Below are positions 21,559-32,404 of a stretch of DNA of 64,000 bases, one piece after another (the first letter of the stretch is position 1; each line of letters opens with the position of its first letter). Under the pieces are notes generated by a model. That model was not told the origin of the DNA. It searched no databases and was given only the letters and a program-made list of their open reading frames with translations. Source of the DNA: Cercospora beticola. Lineage: Eukaryota > Ascomycota > Dothideomycetes > Mycosphaerellales > Mycosphaerellaceae. A program made the translations under genes and the position numbers. The stretch lies in assembly GCF_033473495.1 (NCBI RefSeq), contig NC_088935.1:4650001-4714000 (forward strand). The letters run 5' to 3'.

Positions 21559-21733
21559 GCCAGAGTGGATCGAAGGATGTGGACGTACACAGTCGTACGG
21601 CCATGTATCACTAGACAGGCAATTGGAAGCCTAGACACTCGCTCACCTGGGAAGTACTACTATTGTTCACCGTCGCCAGCGGTAATCCTGTAAGTCATGC
21701 TGCTCGTAAGTCATTCGATTCATCACCCCACGT

Positions 21734-23770
21734 TCAGCCAAAAAACGAAGTCTTCGATCTCTTCTCACCACTACTCTCACCCTTCGCCAAGCCCGGCGGC
21801 CTCCCTCTCTTCTTCTTCGAGGTGCTCGCCTGCAACAAAGGATGCAATGGCTTCTTGTCCGGCTCTCGGCTCGGGCTTGCAGGGTCTTTCACAATCTCCT
21901 TGATCGTCTGCCTCGAAAGACATCCGTCAATATGCTCATTGAACTTTCGCTCGTCTGCAGCTTGGGGCAACGAGCAAATCGGACAGTCCCACTGCTCGAT
22001 AGGTTTCTTGGGCGGACTTGCTTCTGCTTCCTTCTTTGCCTCATCCTCCAGAAGAGCACGCCAGGCGAAGCCGTTCCCGTAGCGGGTATAGTCATTTCCC
22101 ACGCCGATGCCTTTGGATTGCAGGAAGGTCTTCGCGTCACTCGCATCCGGTGGTTTGTCTTTCAGTGCGTTCTTCTCGTACTCCTGTGAGAGCTGTTCTA
22201 ATTCGTGCATCTCCTGCTGACGCTCCTCACGAGCCGCGTCCTCGAATTCAGTGTCCGGCCACTTTTGCCAACCGTCCTCGTCGAGCTCCACTTCTGGGGT
22301 GTTGTTCTCAGATGCTTTGAACGTATTAGCCTGTCGCGCCCGCCCGAAAAAGTCGACGTCGCCTTTCTTCATCGACACGAGATGTGTACACCGCAGCCCC
22401 ATCAATCGCAGCTTCATACCCGGCATCTCCTTTTCGAGCTTCTGCAGCATTGGTAGACTGTAGTTGTACAGGTCATCCGCTGTGTACACTGCTTTAGGAG
22501 GCTGTACTTGCCGCGTAAAGACTTCGTAAGTGTGCAGTTTGATCTTCAAACACAGAGTTCGGCCTTTGAACTCGGTCCGTTGTAGGTCTTCCTCCAAGGA
22601 TTCTGCGGTATGTCTGAGTTTGTCACGTAGCTCTTGTGGATCCGACATGTCGTGGAATGTGCTTTCCGTTCCCACGCTCTTCCTCTCGTGCTCTTCTGCC
22701 GGCCTAACATCTGTTCGCCCTAGACCAAGATACACGCCCATCAAGAACTCAAACGTCTTCTCACCGAACAATCGATTAATGTAGTGGCGCCGAGGGTATA
22801 TGTCACCGCATGTCTTGATCCCGATCGCGTCCAACTCTCGTTCCAACACACGTCCGATGCCGTTCACTTTCCGCGTTGGAAGGTCCCGCATGAAGTTGAG
22901 AATAGTGGTCCTCTCTGAAGGCAGCTTGAACTGTCCATTCGGCTTGTTCTTGTTCGAGCATATCTTCGCCAATTTCGCGTTAGCTGCAATGCCCGCTGAG
23001 ATCGTGATCTTCGTCTCTTGATGAACCTGCTGTCGCATCTGACTGACAGCGTCTTCGGGGTCCATATTGTGTTCTTTGCAATATTCCGTGACATTCAGAT
23101 ATGCCTCGTCGATCGACGCGCTCTCGAATCGTGGGTCATACTGCTCCAGAACAGCACGCACTTCCTTCGCTTTCGCTGTGTATTTCTCAAAGTTCAGAGG
23201 AACATGAATGAGCTGTGGACATAGCTTGTCGGCCACGAAGCCTGCCATACCGCTTCTACAGCCAAACTTTCTTGCCTCGTAGTTACATGTTGTGAGCACG
23301 CCTTTGCCAACTGCGAAAGGCACATTCTTCAACTCGGGATTGTCTAGCTCTTCCACTGCAGCGTAGAAAGCGTCACAGTCTATGTGCACGATGGCCTGGC
23401 TGAGATCGCGTTCATACTCCAATTTCGCAATGTAGTCGTCCGCCTTTTTCAGCTCCTTCTTCAACCCGCCTTGCGCCTCTACTCGCTCCAATTCGCGTTT
23501 CTTGGCCAAGATGCTGTTGATCTTGACAGTGAGCGTCTTGTCCTTGGTCTCTTCATTGTTGAAGTACTTGGATCCCTTGCTCGCGTTGTAGATGATCTCC
23601 GACACCTTCTTCTGATCCACGCCATCCTGGCCAGATTTGGTGAGGGATGGACCAAGTAGGTGGTATTTCAGACTCGTGTGTTCGCTCGAAGTCGGTGGCT
23701 GATCGTGTGAGTCCTCTGGAACGGTTACCACTGTTAGTGCAGAGGCGGGATCATCGTCCATGCCGTCCAT
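21734..23770 (-). CDS. POLK: DNA polymerase kappa (Y-family, DinB type)
   Basis: 678 residues, single exon. Translesion polymerase that copies past bulky and minor-groove DNA lesions in the nucleus. The ~120-residue N-terminal extension typical of Pol kappa (the N-clasp) precedes the catalytic core. HIDCDAFYAAVEE supplies metal ligands D131 and D133 and the FY steric gate, TCNYEARKFG is the fingers motif, and SIDEAYLN gives D221/E222. Helix-hairpin-helix sequence (RKVNGIGRVLERELDAIGI) and the little-finger domain follow. WDCPICSLP ... FNEHIDGCL is a UBZ4 ubiquitin-binding zinc finger, used to reach ubiquitinated PCNA. The end, KTSFFG, has the aromatic pair of a PCNA box but lacks the glutamine. 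Complete, with no missing catalytic residue. Confidence 0.96.
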   Translation of the reverse strand: MDGMDDDPASALTVVTVPEDSHDQPPTSSEHTSLKYHLLGPSLTKSGQDGVDQKKVSEIIYNASKGSKYFNNEETKDKTLTVKINSILAKKRELERVEAQGGLKKELKKADDYIAKLEYERDLSQAIVHIDCDAFYAAVEELDNPELKNVPFAVGKGVLTTCNYEARKFGCRSGMAGFVADKLCPQLIHVPLNFEKYTAKAKEVRAVLEQYDPRFESASIDEAYLNVTEYCKEHNMDPEDAVSQMRQQVHQETKITISAGIAANAKLAKICSNKNKPNGQFKLPSERTTILNFMRDLPTRKVNGIGRVLERELDAIGIKTCGDIYPRRHYINRLFGEKTFEFLMGVYLGLGRTDVRPAEEHERKSVGTESTFHDMSDPQELRDKLRHTAESLEEDLQRTEFKGRTLCLKIKLHTYEVFTRQVQPPKAVYTADDLYNYSLPMLQKLEKEMPGMKLRLMGLRCTHLVSMKKGDVDFFGRARQANTFKASENNTPEVELDEDGWQKWPDTEFEDAAREERQQEMHELEQLSQEYEKNALKDKPPDASDAKTFLQSKGIGVGNDYTRYGNGFAWRALLEDEAKKEAEASPPKKPIEQWDCPICSLPQAADERKFNEHIDGCLSRQTIKEIVKDPASPSREPDKKPLHPLLQASTSKKKRGRPPGLAKGESSGEKRSKTSFFG

Positions 23771-24243
23771 GCTGGCATGCTTGGAAGCGGGTTTGGATGC
23801 GGCTCATCATTGAAGGACGCGTGAGATCTGGGAAGAATAATAAAGTAGCGCGTAATCGTTGTCTCGGCAGCCAGTAAGCGGGCCCTGTTGTTGACACTGC
23901 ACCGACACTACAGTATCCACTGCTTTCGTGCACGAGCACACTATTCTGAGCGTCTGCCCCACGAACCAGTGTTGCCTGCAGCCCTCTCCGAACGGCCATC
24001 GCTTGCGCAACGCTCCTCCTTCCCATCCTGGGGCGATCATACCGCGCGCCCGCGGCCCTGCGAATCGTTAGCCACCGCAAAAGAAAGTCACGCCTCGTCT
24101 TCCGAAAACACATCGGCGAATCAAATCAATGTCAACCCGGTCTCCCGCTGGAGTAGCTCTCAGGCGGTGAGACGCTGCAAAATCGCAGACCGCGGAGGAG
24201 CGGTGCAGCTGTGTGTACAAATGTGGCAGTGGTGGGCGGAAGC
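23771..24243. other. Divergent promoter region between POLK and the coiled-coil protein gene
   Basis: 473 bp with start codons on both sides. The only motif I can name is ACGCGT at 23817-23822, about 47 bases upstream of the POLK start. No gene supported. Confidence 0.45.
23817..23822. promoter_or_regulatory. MCB-type ACGCGT upstream of POLK
   Basis: ACGCGT close to the POLK start codon; MluI cell-cycle boxes drive S-phase transcription of replication and repair genes in yeasts. A chance match cannot be excluded. Confidence 0.28.
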
Positions 24244-26244
24244 ATGTCGACGACCGACCGCAATAATCGCCCTCTAAAGCCAACCCTTGCCTCGACCAGA
24301 ACGGGAGCCTCGCGGGCACCACTGACTCCGCGCGTTGCTGGCAGCGTCACGTCCACGACTCCCTCCACTACCAAACCAGCTGCGCCGCGAGTAGCAGGGC
24401 GGGGGCCGTTACTATCGCCGCGAGTACGACCACAGGAGACGCCGGCAAAAGACACATCAGGGGCTAGCAATGTCACGCCTCGATCTTCGACGCGGACGTC
24501 ACGGATTGGTGTGAGCAGCGGGCGTAGTTCTCCAGCGATAGACGATACTCCCAGCGACACAAGACCACGCACCGGGCTGGCACCGGGAGATGCGTTGACG
24601 AACAGGAGCTATGGCGGCGGATCAGGCGTGGGATCGAGCGCGGGCGTGTCGAGCGGGTCACGAACGAGCAGACCGAATAGTATTGTGAGCGAGATAAAGC
24701 CCAAAGTCGGGCGATCTCCGCCTCTTTCGCGGTCGCCAGATATTGGACATTCCGGCGCAAGTGACAGCTTCGAGAACCGCTTCTTCCACGCAAGCGATGT
24801 GAAGAAACAAGAACCTGTAGCGAAAAAGCCAGAACCGAAGAAACCACCTACCTTCTTCTATGCGGATGGACATGAGGATGGCACGAGGGTTCCTATCAAG
24901 CCCACCTCTCCGCGACTCGCCGCTGCTGAAGAGAAGCGATGTCCTGGAGGACCGACCAAGATGGAGCTGAATTCTGTGAAAAGCCCTCCAATGCTCTCAC
25001 CTGCTTTCAACCAATCGTCCGCCAACGTGTCGTACTTCCCTCCCACAGTGCCTCTCAGTCCGCTTCGGTCGCCCTCACCTAGCAAGGAGAACATCCACCT
25101 TTCTTACAGGAAAGGTGCATCACAAATTTTCGGCATGCGCCCGCAGCCGAGAACCACGCCCTCTGTACATGACTTGATAGCGCGGCCAGAGATGCAAGAA
25201 ACACGGCGACCAAGTAGAACCTTGACGCACCGCAAGTCATCAAGCTTGTCGTCAATGACTTCTGGTACCGACCAGGTACGAAGGCGATCGTACACAGCGC
25301 TGGACGACACTATTCCGAGCTCTCCGCTCTCGCACGAGACGTCCCAGATGACCAGTCCACCCGTCAACATTCCCTCGATTGATACTTCTCTGGCTTCACC
25401 GATGACAGTCGGTTCTCCGACGGACGCGGCACTGAGCCCTACCAAAACCATCACCCAACTGGCGGCTGACGCACGGCGGGAACGCAAAGTCCTGGATTTG
25501 GAAATATCAAATAGCTCGTTACTGGCGATCAACGCAAGTCTTGAGCGTGAACTGCGTAGGCAAAAAGCGGAGCTGAAACGCTTTCGACGACTGTCGCGCG
25601 CCGGCCGCTTGTCTTCGGCAACGCACAGCATACCAAGGAGCTTATCAGGTGACTTGGAGACGCTCGATGAGGATGAAGATATCGACGGCATGCCACCGGG
25701 GTGGGACGATGCAGAACTGAGTGACTCCGAGGAGGACAGCCTGGTCTCTGGAAGCGGGGGACGTTCGCCCAGCGCATCGAGCGAGCGCCTGGCGAAAGAC
25801 GAGAAGCGGTTGAAAGTGGACCTTGAACGCCACAGGGAGCTGCTAGTTCAAAGCCAGGCGATGAACCAGAGCCTGAAGCGCTGCATGTACGCAACGGATG
25901 AGATGATCCGTGACGGCAAGAAGGCTTTGGAATATCACGTCCGAGTATCTGACATCAAGCTTGGAGGCCGCATTCTGACTGGCGAAGAGGACGAAGAGGA
26001 CCTCACGCAAGACATTGTGGTCGATGATGACGAGTTCAGCGGTGCTCCTGACGACGGCATGGAAAATGCCAAGGGTTTACTCGATGTTTGGCGCGGAGTC
26101 GGTCGATCAGCTTTTGAGGGAAGTGAGGGCGATCGCGACTCTGGAATTGAAGTCGATAAGCCGTATGGCCTTGTTTCAGAACGACATTCGAGTGCGACAG
26201 ATACAACTACAGATTCTGGGAGGCCACCGGAGCACGCGAGCTAG
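24244..26244 (+). CDS. Large disordered, coiled-coil protein of unknown function
   Basis: 666 residues, single exon. The ATG at 24244 (MSTTDRNNR) is chosen over an in-frame GTG at 24211. The first ~390 residues are Ser/Thr/Pro/Arg-rich with many SP and TP sites, suggesting heavy phosphorylation by cyclin-dependent or MAP kinases. Two short ordered islands stand out: RFFHASDVK (about 178-187) and FFYADGHE (about 203-210). A coiled coil runs at about 399-452 (LAADARRERKVLDLE to KAELKRFRRLSR), and a second helix at 512-577 (KRLKVDLERHRELLVQSQ). An acidic segment lies between them. No signal peptide or membrane helix. The layout resembles cytoskeletal or septum-associated scaffold proteins of filamentous fungi, which is inference; I do not recognise an ortholog. 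Confidence 0.82.
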   Translation: MSTTDRNNRPLKPTLASTRTGASRAPLTPRVAGSVTSTTPSTTKPAAPRVAGRGPLLSPRVRPQETPAKDTSGASNVTPRSSTRTSRIGVSSGRSSPAIDDTPSDTRPRTGLAPGDALTNRSYGGGSGVGSSAGVSSGSRTSRPNSIVSEIKPKVGRSPPLSRSPDIGHSGASDSFENRFFHASDVKKQEPVAKKPEPKKPPTFFYADGHEDGTRVPIKPTSPRLAAAEEKRCPGGPTKMELNSVKSPPMLSPAFNQSSANVSYFPPTVPLSPLRSPSPSKENIHLSYRKGASQIFGMRPQPRTTPSVHDLIARPEMQETRRPSRTLTHRKSSSLSSMTSGTDQVRRRSYTALDDTIPSSPLSHETSQMTSPPVNIPSIDTSLASPMTVGSPTDAALSPTKTITQLAADARRERKVLDLEISNSSLLAINASLERELRRQKAELKRFRRLSRAGRLSSATHSIPRSLSGDLETLDEDEDIDGMPPGWDDAELSDSEEDSLVSGSGGRSPSASSERLAKDEKRLKVDLERHRELLVQSQAMNQSLKRCMYATDEMIRDGKKALEYHVRVSDIKLGGRILTGEEDEEDLTQDIVVDDDEFSGAPDDGMENAKGLLDVWRGVGRSAFEGSEGDRDSGIEVDKPYGLVSERHSSATDTTTDSGRPPEHAS

Positions 26245-27214
26245 GAGCTGATGCACTGCACCCATCCGGCACAGCGGGCCATTTGCACGAAGCCCAGGCC
26301 ACGAAAGACTTTCCCACACCACACCAATCCTGTTCGAACATTTGGCGAGGAGCGATCCAATTGGCTTCGATCGAGGTCCACCATACCTCGAGAGTGGCAG
26401 CACTCCATCCTTCGTTGAAGGCCACTATAACCGAGCCGCTAGCGCTGCAAAGCGCTGACGGGTGCCTGGATCGGACATTTACGACGAGAAATTGGCGCAG
26501 CATTGACATCACGACTGGAGATGCCCTTGCAGCGCACTGTACTGTACCTGCAGAATGCAGATGAACCTTGAGCTTGTCCCTTTTATACATGAATGCGAGA
26601 TACCCGACCATGTCACAGCTTCGATTCCTTTTGTTCGAAGACCGTTCAAGGCGTTTGAAGGAAGATAGCGATTGCAAGAAAGATACCCATGCCGATTGTG
26701 CAAGTAGTTCTGGACATACTCCACTCGAATCAGACTATCGTTAACAATCATCAGTACTGTCCTTGTTCGCACTATTGACAATGTCTTACGAGAGCCAAAG
26801 GATGTACTGTAAACAGTGTCTGACCTGCTCCATTCCATAGATGCTGTTCCTGGCCAGAAGAGGCAAAGTCCCTGCCGTTCCGCCTTGCCGAGAGGCTCGG
26901 CCCCGATTCTTTACGCTCGCATCATCGTGTTCCATTCTGACACCCACATGCTAGACATTCGAAAAACATACTGCCACAAAGTCGCTTCGACACGGCAGAG
27001 CACGTGGGAAGCATTGCGCCAGCAGATATAAGTACAGCATGCAGTCCACCCTGTACCACGATCTTGCGAGCACGCCGGCTGTCATGCCGTGAGAGGCCCA
27101 TTTTCATCACAAGTCCGATCAATAAACATCTTTGCTACAGACATTCTCTTACTCTACTCGACTTTGGCCTCATATTTCATATCAAGTTTATTGTTTCCTA
27201 CGATCTCCGCGACA
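26245..27214. other. Gap and promoter region upstream of the membrane-anchored hydrolase
   Basis: 970 bp with no supported gene. Near its right end are a CACGTG (27001-27006) and a TATA-like element. A 156-codon minus-strand frame (26207-26677) overlaps the end of the upstream gene and shows no domain. Confidence 0.5.
27027..27032 (+). promoter_or_regulatory. TATA-like element of the 27215 hydrolase gene
   Basis: TATAAG preceded by GA, 183 bases upstream of the ATG at 27215 and just after a CACGTG palindrome. Distance allows a normal fungal 5' leader. Confidence 0.35.
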
Positions 27215-28777
27215 ATGGACCTTCAACCTTTGCTCAGTCGCCGGAACTTCTTTTCACGGAAGGACTTGTACATTGCACTTTCGATCCCGGCTGTCACTTT
27301 TCTTGCTGCAAGAGCCGCAATAAATCTTTACAATATTGCAAGTTCCGATGGGATTCCAAAGAGACCGAAAGTCCTGAAGGCCCCATCAACCAAGCTGCTC
27401 ACCGCGGAAGAATATGAACAGGTACCTTACCCACCCGATGCTCTACCGAGAGGACGAAATGTCGCAACCCCGTATGGGAACATACGCGTCTACGAATGGG
27501 GTCCAGAAACCGGTCGAAAAGTCCTCTTTGTGCATGGCATCAGCACACCTTGCATCTCCCTCTCACGTGTGGCGGGCCACCTCGTGAAGAAGAGCTGTAG
27601 AGTGATGCTGTTTGATCTTCCTGGACGAGGCTATTCCGATTGTCCCGATACAAACCACTATCACCAAGACATCAATCTCTTCTCAACATGTATTCTCTCA
27701 GTCATCTCGAGCTCTCATCTATCCTGGACATCGGAAGGGTTCACCCTTATAGGGTACAGCCTCGGCGGCGGAATCGCAGCAGGCTTCACAGCACATTATC
27801 CCGACCTGGTTGAAAGTCTTGTCCTGATCGCTCCAGGTGGTCTCCTTCGGCCTACGAGACTGAGTCTAAGCAGCAAGATCCTCTACTCTAGTCTCTTACC
27901 CGACAGTGTCGTGAACTACTTCGTCGGCCGTCGTCTCAGAGTCAGCACGCCAAAACCAAAAGATCCAAATGCTCCAGCTCCCATCAATTCACGATCCCAA
28001 ATTCAGAATCTCAAGAAATTCGACTGGACACAAGTACCCCACTCTACCAAACGTCGCATCTCAGTCACTGCTGCTGTCCACGCCGAAACGACAGGGCATT
28101 ACGGCGAAGACGATGGTGGCGACGATCACGATGAAGACGAATCCATAGATCCTCACGCACCAGGCCAAGACAGCTTGTCCCCTATCTTCGATGACAGGCC
28201 GAACATTTCGCCCGCGACGGCCGTCGCATGGCAACTTGAAACGCATCCTGGTTTCATCCCGGCTTTCATCAGCTGCATCAAATACGCGCCTATCCATGAC
28301 GGTTGGGCAGATTGGAGACTTATCGGCGAGCGATGCGCTAAAGGTCGAGAAAGGGATCGAGCGAAGAAGCAGCAGCGTGAAGAACATCATCGTGTTCGGA
28401 TCGTGAGCGGTGCAAGTGGGAGCAGTGAAGATGGAAGGAAACATTCTACGACAGGATCCGTCTCATCGGTCTCTTCATCTACTGTCTCGGCTTCGTCGAT
28501 GTCTTGGGAAACTTCTTCATCTTCTTCGAACAGAAGACTAGGACTTGATGAAAGGAAAGTTCTCGTTTTGTTGGGGAAGAAAGATGTTATCATTACTCCT
28601 GAGGAAACTGCCCAGGACGCCACGGAGGCGCTGGGGCAAGAGAATGTGGAAATCATGAGGTTGAATGGAGGCCATGATTTGGTGTTGTCGAACGTGGATG
28701 GAGTGGTGAGAGCTATGATCGGGTTTTGGGGAAGCAGGGAGGAGGTATCGCTGGGCGCGGAAGTGAAGAGTGAATGA
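27215..28777 (+). CDS. Membrane-anchored alpha/beta hydrolase with acidic insertion
   Basis: 520 residues, single exon; ATG at 27215 (MDLQPLLSRRNFF). An N-terminal hydrophobic helix at about 17-42 (IALSIPAVTFLAARAAINLY) suggests a signal anchor in an endomembrane. The hydrolase core starts near residue 85: RVYEWGP, VLFVHGIST (HG oxyanion motif), DLPGRGYSD, the nucleophile elbow GYSLGGG (Ser182), then LVLLGKKDVIITPEE (acid) and NGGHDLVLS (histidine). The triad looks complete. Between elbow and acid lies a long lid-like insertion with a Asp/Glu/His-rich patch (YGEDDGGDDHDEDES) and a Ser-rich low-complexity block, making it larger than a typical 300-residue hydrolase. Substrate is unknown; lipase or esterase activity is plausible. 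Confidence 0.86.
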   Translation: MDLQPLLSRRNFFSRKDLYIALSIPAVTFLAARAAINLYNIASSDGIPKRPKVLKAPSTKLLTAEEYEQVPYPPDALPRGRNVATPYGNIRVYEWGPETGRKVLFVHGISTPCISLSRVAGHLVKKSCRVMLFDLPGRGYSDCPDTNHYHQDINLFSTCILSVISSSHLSWTSEGFTLIGYSLGGGIAAGFTAHYPDLVESLVLIAPGGLLRPTRLSLSSKILYSSLLPDSVVNYFVGRRLRVSTPKPKDPNAPAPINSRSQIQNLKKFDWTQVPHSTKRRISVTAAVHAETTGHYGEDDGGDDHDEDESIDPHAPGQDSLSPIFDDRPNISPATAVAWQLETHPGFIPAFISCIKYAPIHDGWADWRLIGERCAKGRERDRAKKQQREEHHRVRIVSGASGSSEDGRKHSTTGSVSSVSSSTVSASSMSWETSSSSSNRRLGLDERKVLVLLGKKDVIITPEETAQDATEALGQENVEIMRLNGGHDLVLSNVDGVVRAMIGFWGSREEVSLGAEVKSE

Positions 28778-30621
28778 AGATTGGGTCGGCTGGGAATTGT
28801 GGTATGCAGGGACTGAAGAGATCGACTTTGGTTGCCAGGAGTTATGAGAATGAAAATTGCATGTATGATATGGAACATAGAGGCCGCTCAATTGGGAAAT
28901 GCGTATTCGCACAAGCGAACAGCTTTACGAAGGCTCTTGCGCTGCAGGGAGATGGGGTCCTGCCAAGCTGAGGCGCAGGACAACCAGGTCCCCGCGTCAA
29001 CAAGGTGAGGTTTGATGCATGCATGGCTGTGCAGCCAGCTGAGATGCTGCTTACCGTAGTCGGCACACCGCACGAGCAACCAGTACCCACAAGATGGTTA
29101 TGGAAGCGCGACTTAGTGCTCCGCGTGGGGGTTTCGCATCCGAATTCGTGATCTCCAGCGTTCTCCGAGAAACAACGTGCAGTGTGCATATGCGACTCGC
29201 AACAGTCGTTCCGAACCATGGTACTATTCGTTCTGACGTAGGAAATAGCACTGTTCTGTTACGGCCGCTGCAGGTAGTCGGCAAGCCGTAAGCCAGCCGG
29301 GCACTGACCCGGGTGTGGGTGACAATATAAATTGGTACCATGTGTGAACACACCTGCTTCGATGGGGACTTTCATGCAAAGTGCACGGAGATCAGTGGAC
29401 CGGAGACTGTCGGTGTGTTGCGGGATTACAAGGTACCTCGTCCAGCTCACCCTAAACGGCATACATGCGGACGGATTTCTGATTTCTGATTTGACCTCTC
29501 GATGCTATTTCTCACTGTTAAGCCAATCGCACCAAGCAAGCAGCAATGACTATGCTTCCCAGTAGACTCGGTGGAACACTAATGCACCGTCGTGCAACTT
29601 TCATCAGTGCCGCGTATAGTGGTTTACGCGGTTCAAGCAAGCCAAGATGGAGGTGAAGCGCGTTATACGCGGCTAAAGGTAGCCGAAGGGTCGACCGCAT
29701 ATCCCCGGCCCAAAGGAATGCATCTTCTCCGCGGCCGAGCGTGACTAAGCACTGGGACTGGTGGTGGTCCTGGTGGAGGAGGTTGGCGCCGAAAGCAGCT
29801 TCTTGGACGGTTTGTATGTAGTGGGAGGACATGAAAGTCTGCAAGTCTGCCGGTCGGAGTTTCGTCCGGGACTGATCGGAACATTTTTCCGAGATCAGGA
29901 TTCATTATTTGAAGACCTGTATGTTGGCTCGAGAGCGCACCGCGATGAAGTGATGAACTTGAAAGTATTCGCGTGATATTCGCAATGTTGAACGCGCTTG
30001 CCGTGCCATAGAAGGCCATGTCGTGGGAGAATCCGCACAAGTACTGTCTGGTTGCATGCTCGAAGCTGGAAAAGTTATCTGCGTCATTGTCGTTTTAGTC
30101 AGGCTAACTTAGGGCTGCCGCATTCTGGGCCTACTCATTGAAGATTGGCTTTCAGTCTAGGTCTCTTCTGTGAGCGATAGGCGAAAAGATTGATGAGGCA
30201 AACTCTGGTAGCCCGAGAAGCGTGCATGCCGAAGCTAATAACGGACCGTTTCTGGAGGATTTGAGGACCCCAGGGCCCAAGTCGGCTATCAGAAAGGTCA
30301 CGGTGCCGTCTTCAAGTCACAAATATGGCAAATGGTCTAACACCCTGTCAGTAGCCCTGTGCAAGCTGTGCAAGCGAAGGGAGTCGGCACGGGAGCCGTC
30401 GCGGCACAGAAGCCGTGGGCGAGCGTGTAGCCTCTGCACCGTGGTATGTACTCCATACCAAATTCCGGCGACTAAGATGCCCAGTGCTGCAGACCGCACG
30501 CATTGACAGCTGCCCCTCGCACTCGCTCCACTTCGCTTCAAGTCGGTGCTAATATGAAGAAAAAGCTTACACGACCCATGAACCTCTAGTCAACTCGTGC
30601 TGCGCTTTTCAGGTCGCGCGA
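28778..30621. other. 1.8 kb gap without supported gene
   Basis: Several short frames on the minus strand (for example 29518-29844 and 29663-30040) overlap each other and show no domain or convincing splice pattern. No repeat array, tRNA or transposon remnant seen. Confidence 0.5.
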
Positions 30622-31557
30622 ATGGACATCAGTCGGCTGTCAGACAACGACACGGCTTTGGAAGCAGACAGTCGAAGCGCAAGCCCCGATTCTCTCGACG
30701 ACTGGCAGGATCTGATCCGTGACGGCAATGTTACGGCTTTGAGACATGCCTGTACTCAGCTGCGTGCTGAAGGGAAGTCCTTTCCGCTGCAGGCCATGCT
30801 ACAAATTGCCTTGGCCAGAGACGACGCCAGCGTTTTGCAACTGCTGTTCGACCTGGGCGCCAGAATTGAGCCATGCTTGGACACTCTAACTATCAAAGAA
30901 GAACGGAGACCGCTAAAATTTTACCGAGTCTTGATAAAACATGGCTGGCCAACAGGACCTCGAGGCATGACCAACAATCTTGGCCATGGCCGTGAAGTTG
31001 TAGAGCTCCTTCTGGCGAGTGGTCGAATGGTCAGTGTACCGTGTTTGCTCGCAGCCGTAAGGACAGGTGATGTTGAAGTGCTGGCAATATTGTTACAGAA
31101 AATCAACCCACGGGCGAAAGTGCCGGTGATGGAAGACTATGAGATGGCAATGAACGATCCTGGATATTGGACCAGCGCTCGAATGTTCTCGGAGAGGCCA
31201 TCTTTGCAGCGCATCATAGATGAAGCCAGCCTGCTGCCGCTAGCCGCATTGTACCAGGAGATCGATATGGTGCAGCACCTGTTGGAGCTGCAAGCATCGG
31301 TGAACCTGGTGCCAGTGGCAGATCAGTCTCCAGAGGGTGTCAACGGCTGCGCCCTGCACAAGGCCGTGAGCGGTGCCGTTGTGGGCCGAATCCCTCAGCC
31401 GAAGCTCGTCCAAATGCTATTGGAAGCTGGCGCAGATCCGTTGCTGATGGATGACCTTGGTCGTACAGCACTCGACATCAACGAGAGTTGGGGGCATGCC
31501 TCCACCAGGGACTCTATTCGTTGTCTGCTGCGTGACCGTATGGGCTCCTATGGATGA
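30622..31557 (+). CDS. Ankyrin-repeat protein (small)
   Basis: 311 residues, single exon, ATG at 30622. After an acidic Ser-rich start, degenerate ankyrin repeats cover most of the length. The clearest are ALARDDASVLQLLFDLGARI (about 75-95), AVRTGDVEVLAILLQ (about 150-165), LAALYQEIDMVQHLLELQASV (about 213-233) and the C-terminal LVQMLLEAGADPLLMDDLGRTALDI. The spacing of helices fits 33-residue repeats, with a longer loop in the middle. No signal peptide, membrane segment or catalytic domain. Such short fungal ankyrin proteins act as protein-binding scaffolds; the partner is unknown. Confidence 0.85.
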   Translation: MDISRLSDNDTALEADSRSASPDSLDDWQDLIRDGNVTALRHACTQLRAEGKSFPLQAMLQIALARDDASVLQLLFDLGARIEPCLDTLTIKEERRPLKFYRVLIKHGWPTGPRGMTNNLGHGREVVELLLASGRMVSVPCLLAAVRTGDVEVLAILLQKINPRAKVPVMEDYEMAMNDPGYWTSARMFSERPSLQRIIDEASLLPLAALYQEIDMVQHLLELQASVNLVPVADQSPEGVNGCALHKAVSGAVVGRIPQPKLVQMLLEAGADPLLMDDLGRTALDINESWGHASTRDSIRCLLRDRMGSYG

Positions 31558-32404
31558 GCAACTATTCGACTCTGCAGACAGTCTGCTCTCGAAGCTGCAG
31601 TCGGCAGGTGCATTACCCATTGCACAGCAGAAATCGAATCAATTGCGCACGACTGCGCGATGATGCACGCGGCCAGAAAGTCGTACCATACCTCTGGACA
31701 GCATCGCAACCCAGCGCGGAGAGACCGGCAGTAAAACGGAGGCAGATGCAGAAGGCGAGTCGTGAGATCTCAGCCGGTGCCCTACCCGCCCACTGCTCTT
31801 ATACAGGCCTGGAAGCCTTCTCAAATACCTTCGAGCGCGGAGCAGGAGTTGCTTCCGGCGCAGATCAGGCTGGCGGATGTTCTGTAGCTGCAGGTGCCGG
31901 GCAGCGCTAGTCCAGCTCAGCTGTTGCGCAGGATAGCTGGCAGCACGCGTAGAAAGCTCACCTGATCAGTATCGCAGTCCACGAGATGTTGTCGAAGCAA
32001 GTTCAGGAAGGTAGATAGAAGCGCCTGGATGGTCAGACATTTAGTGTCCTGGAGATGGTGAAGGAGAGTGGAGGTAGATGAGTTGAGAGGAGGAACGTTT
32101 CGCCGAGATTTAGTTCTACGTCATTATCAAAGCGCGCGCAATCATGTGAAGTTTCTCTGGCAGACTCTCGTATCCTCTACAACCACGGTGTCGCGCGTAG
32201 GGCGAGGCACACGTTCCGCCGCAGAACAACGAAGCAGTCAACATTTTGATACTGGTCCTTCGCCCGTTGCCCGCACGCGATCGATCCCGCCCACCCTCGT
32301 TGATCCAGCCAGCCAGCCAGCCAGCCAGCAGCAGCCTGCTCTAGCTCAATTAGTGCTGCTTCTTGCTCATATGCCCGGTGTTCTCCCAGCGATAACGAAG
32401 CAGC
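31558..32404. other. Gap between ankyrin and MFS genes
   Basis: 847 bp with no supported gene. Holds a short tetranucleotide microsatellite near its right end, probably in the leader or promoter of the MFS gene. Confidence 0.5.
32305..32330. repeat. CCAG microsatellite
   Basis: Five perfect CCAG units followed by CAG units, 75-100 bases upstream of the MFS start codon. Likely slippage-prone; no function implied. Confidence 0.8.
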
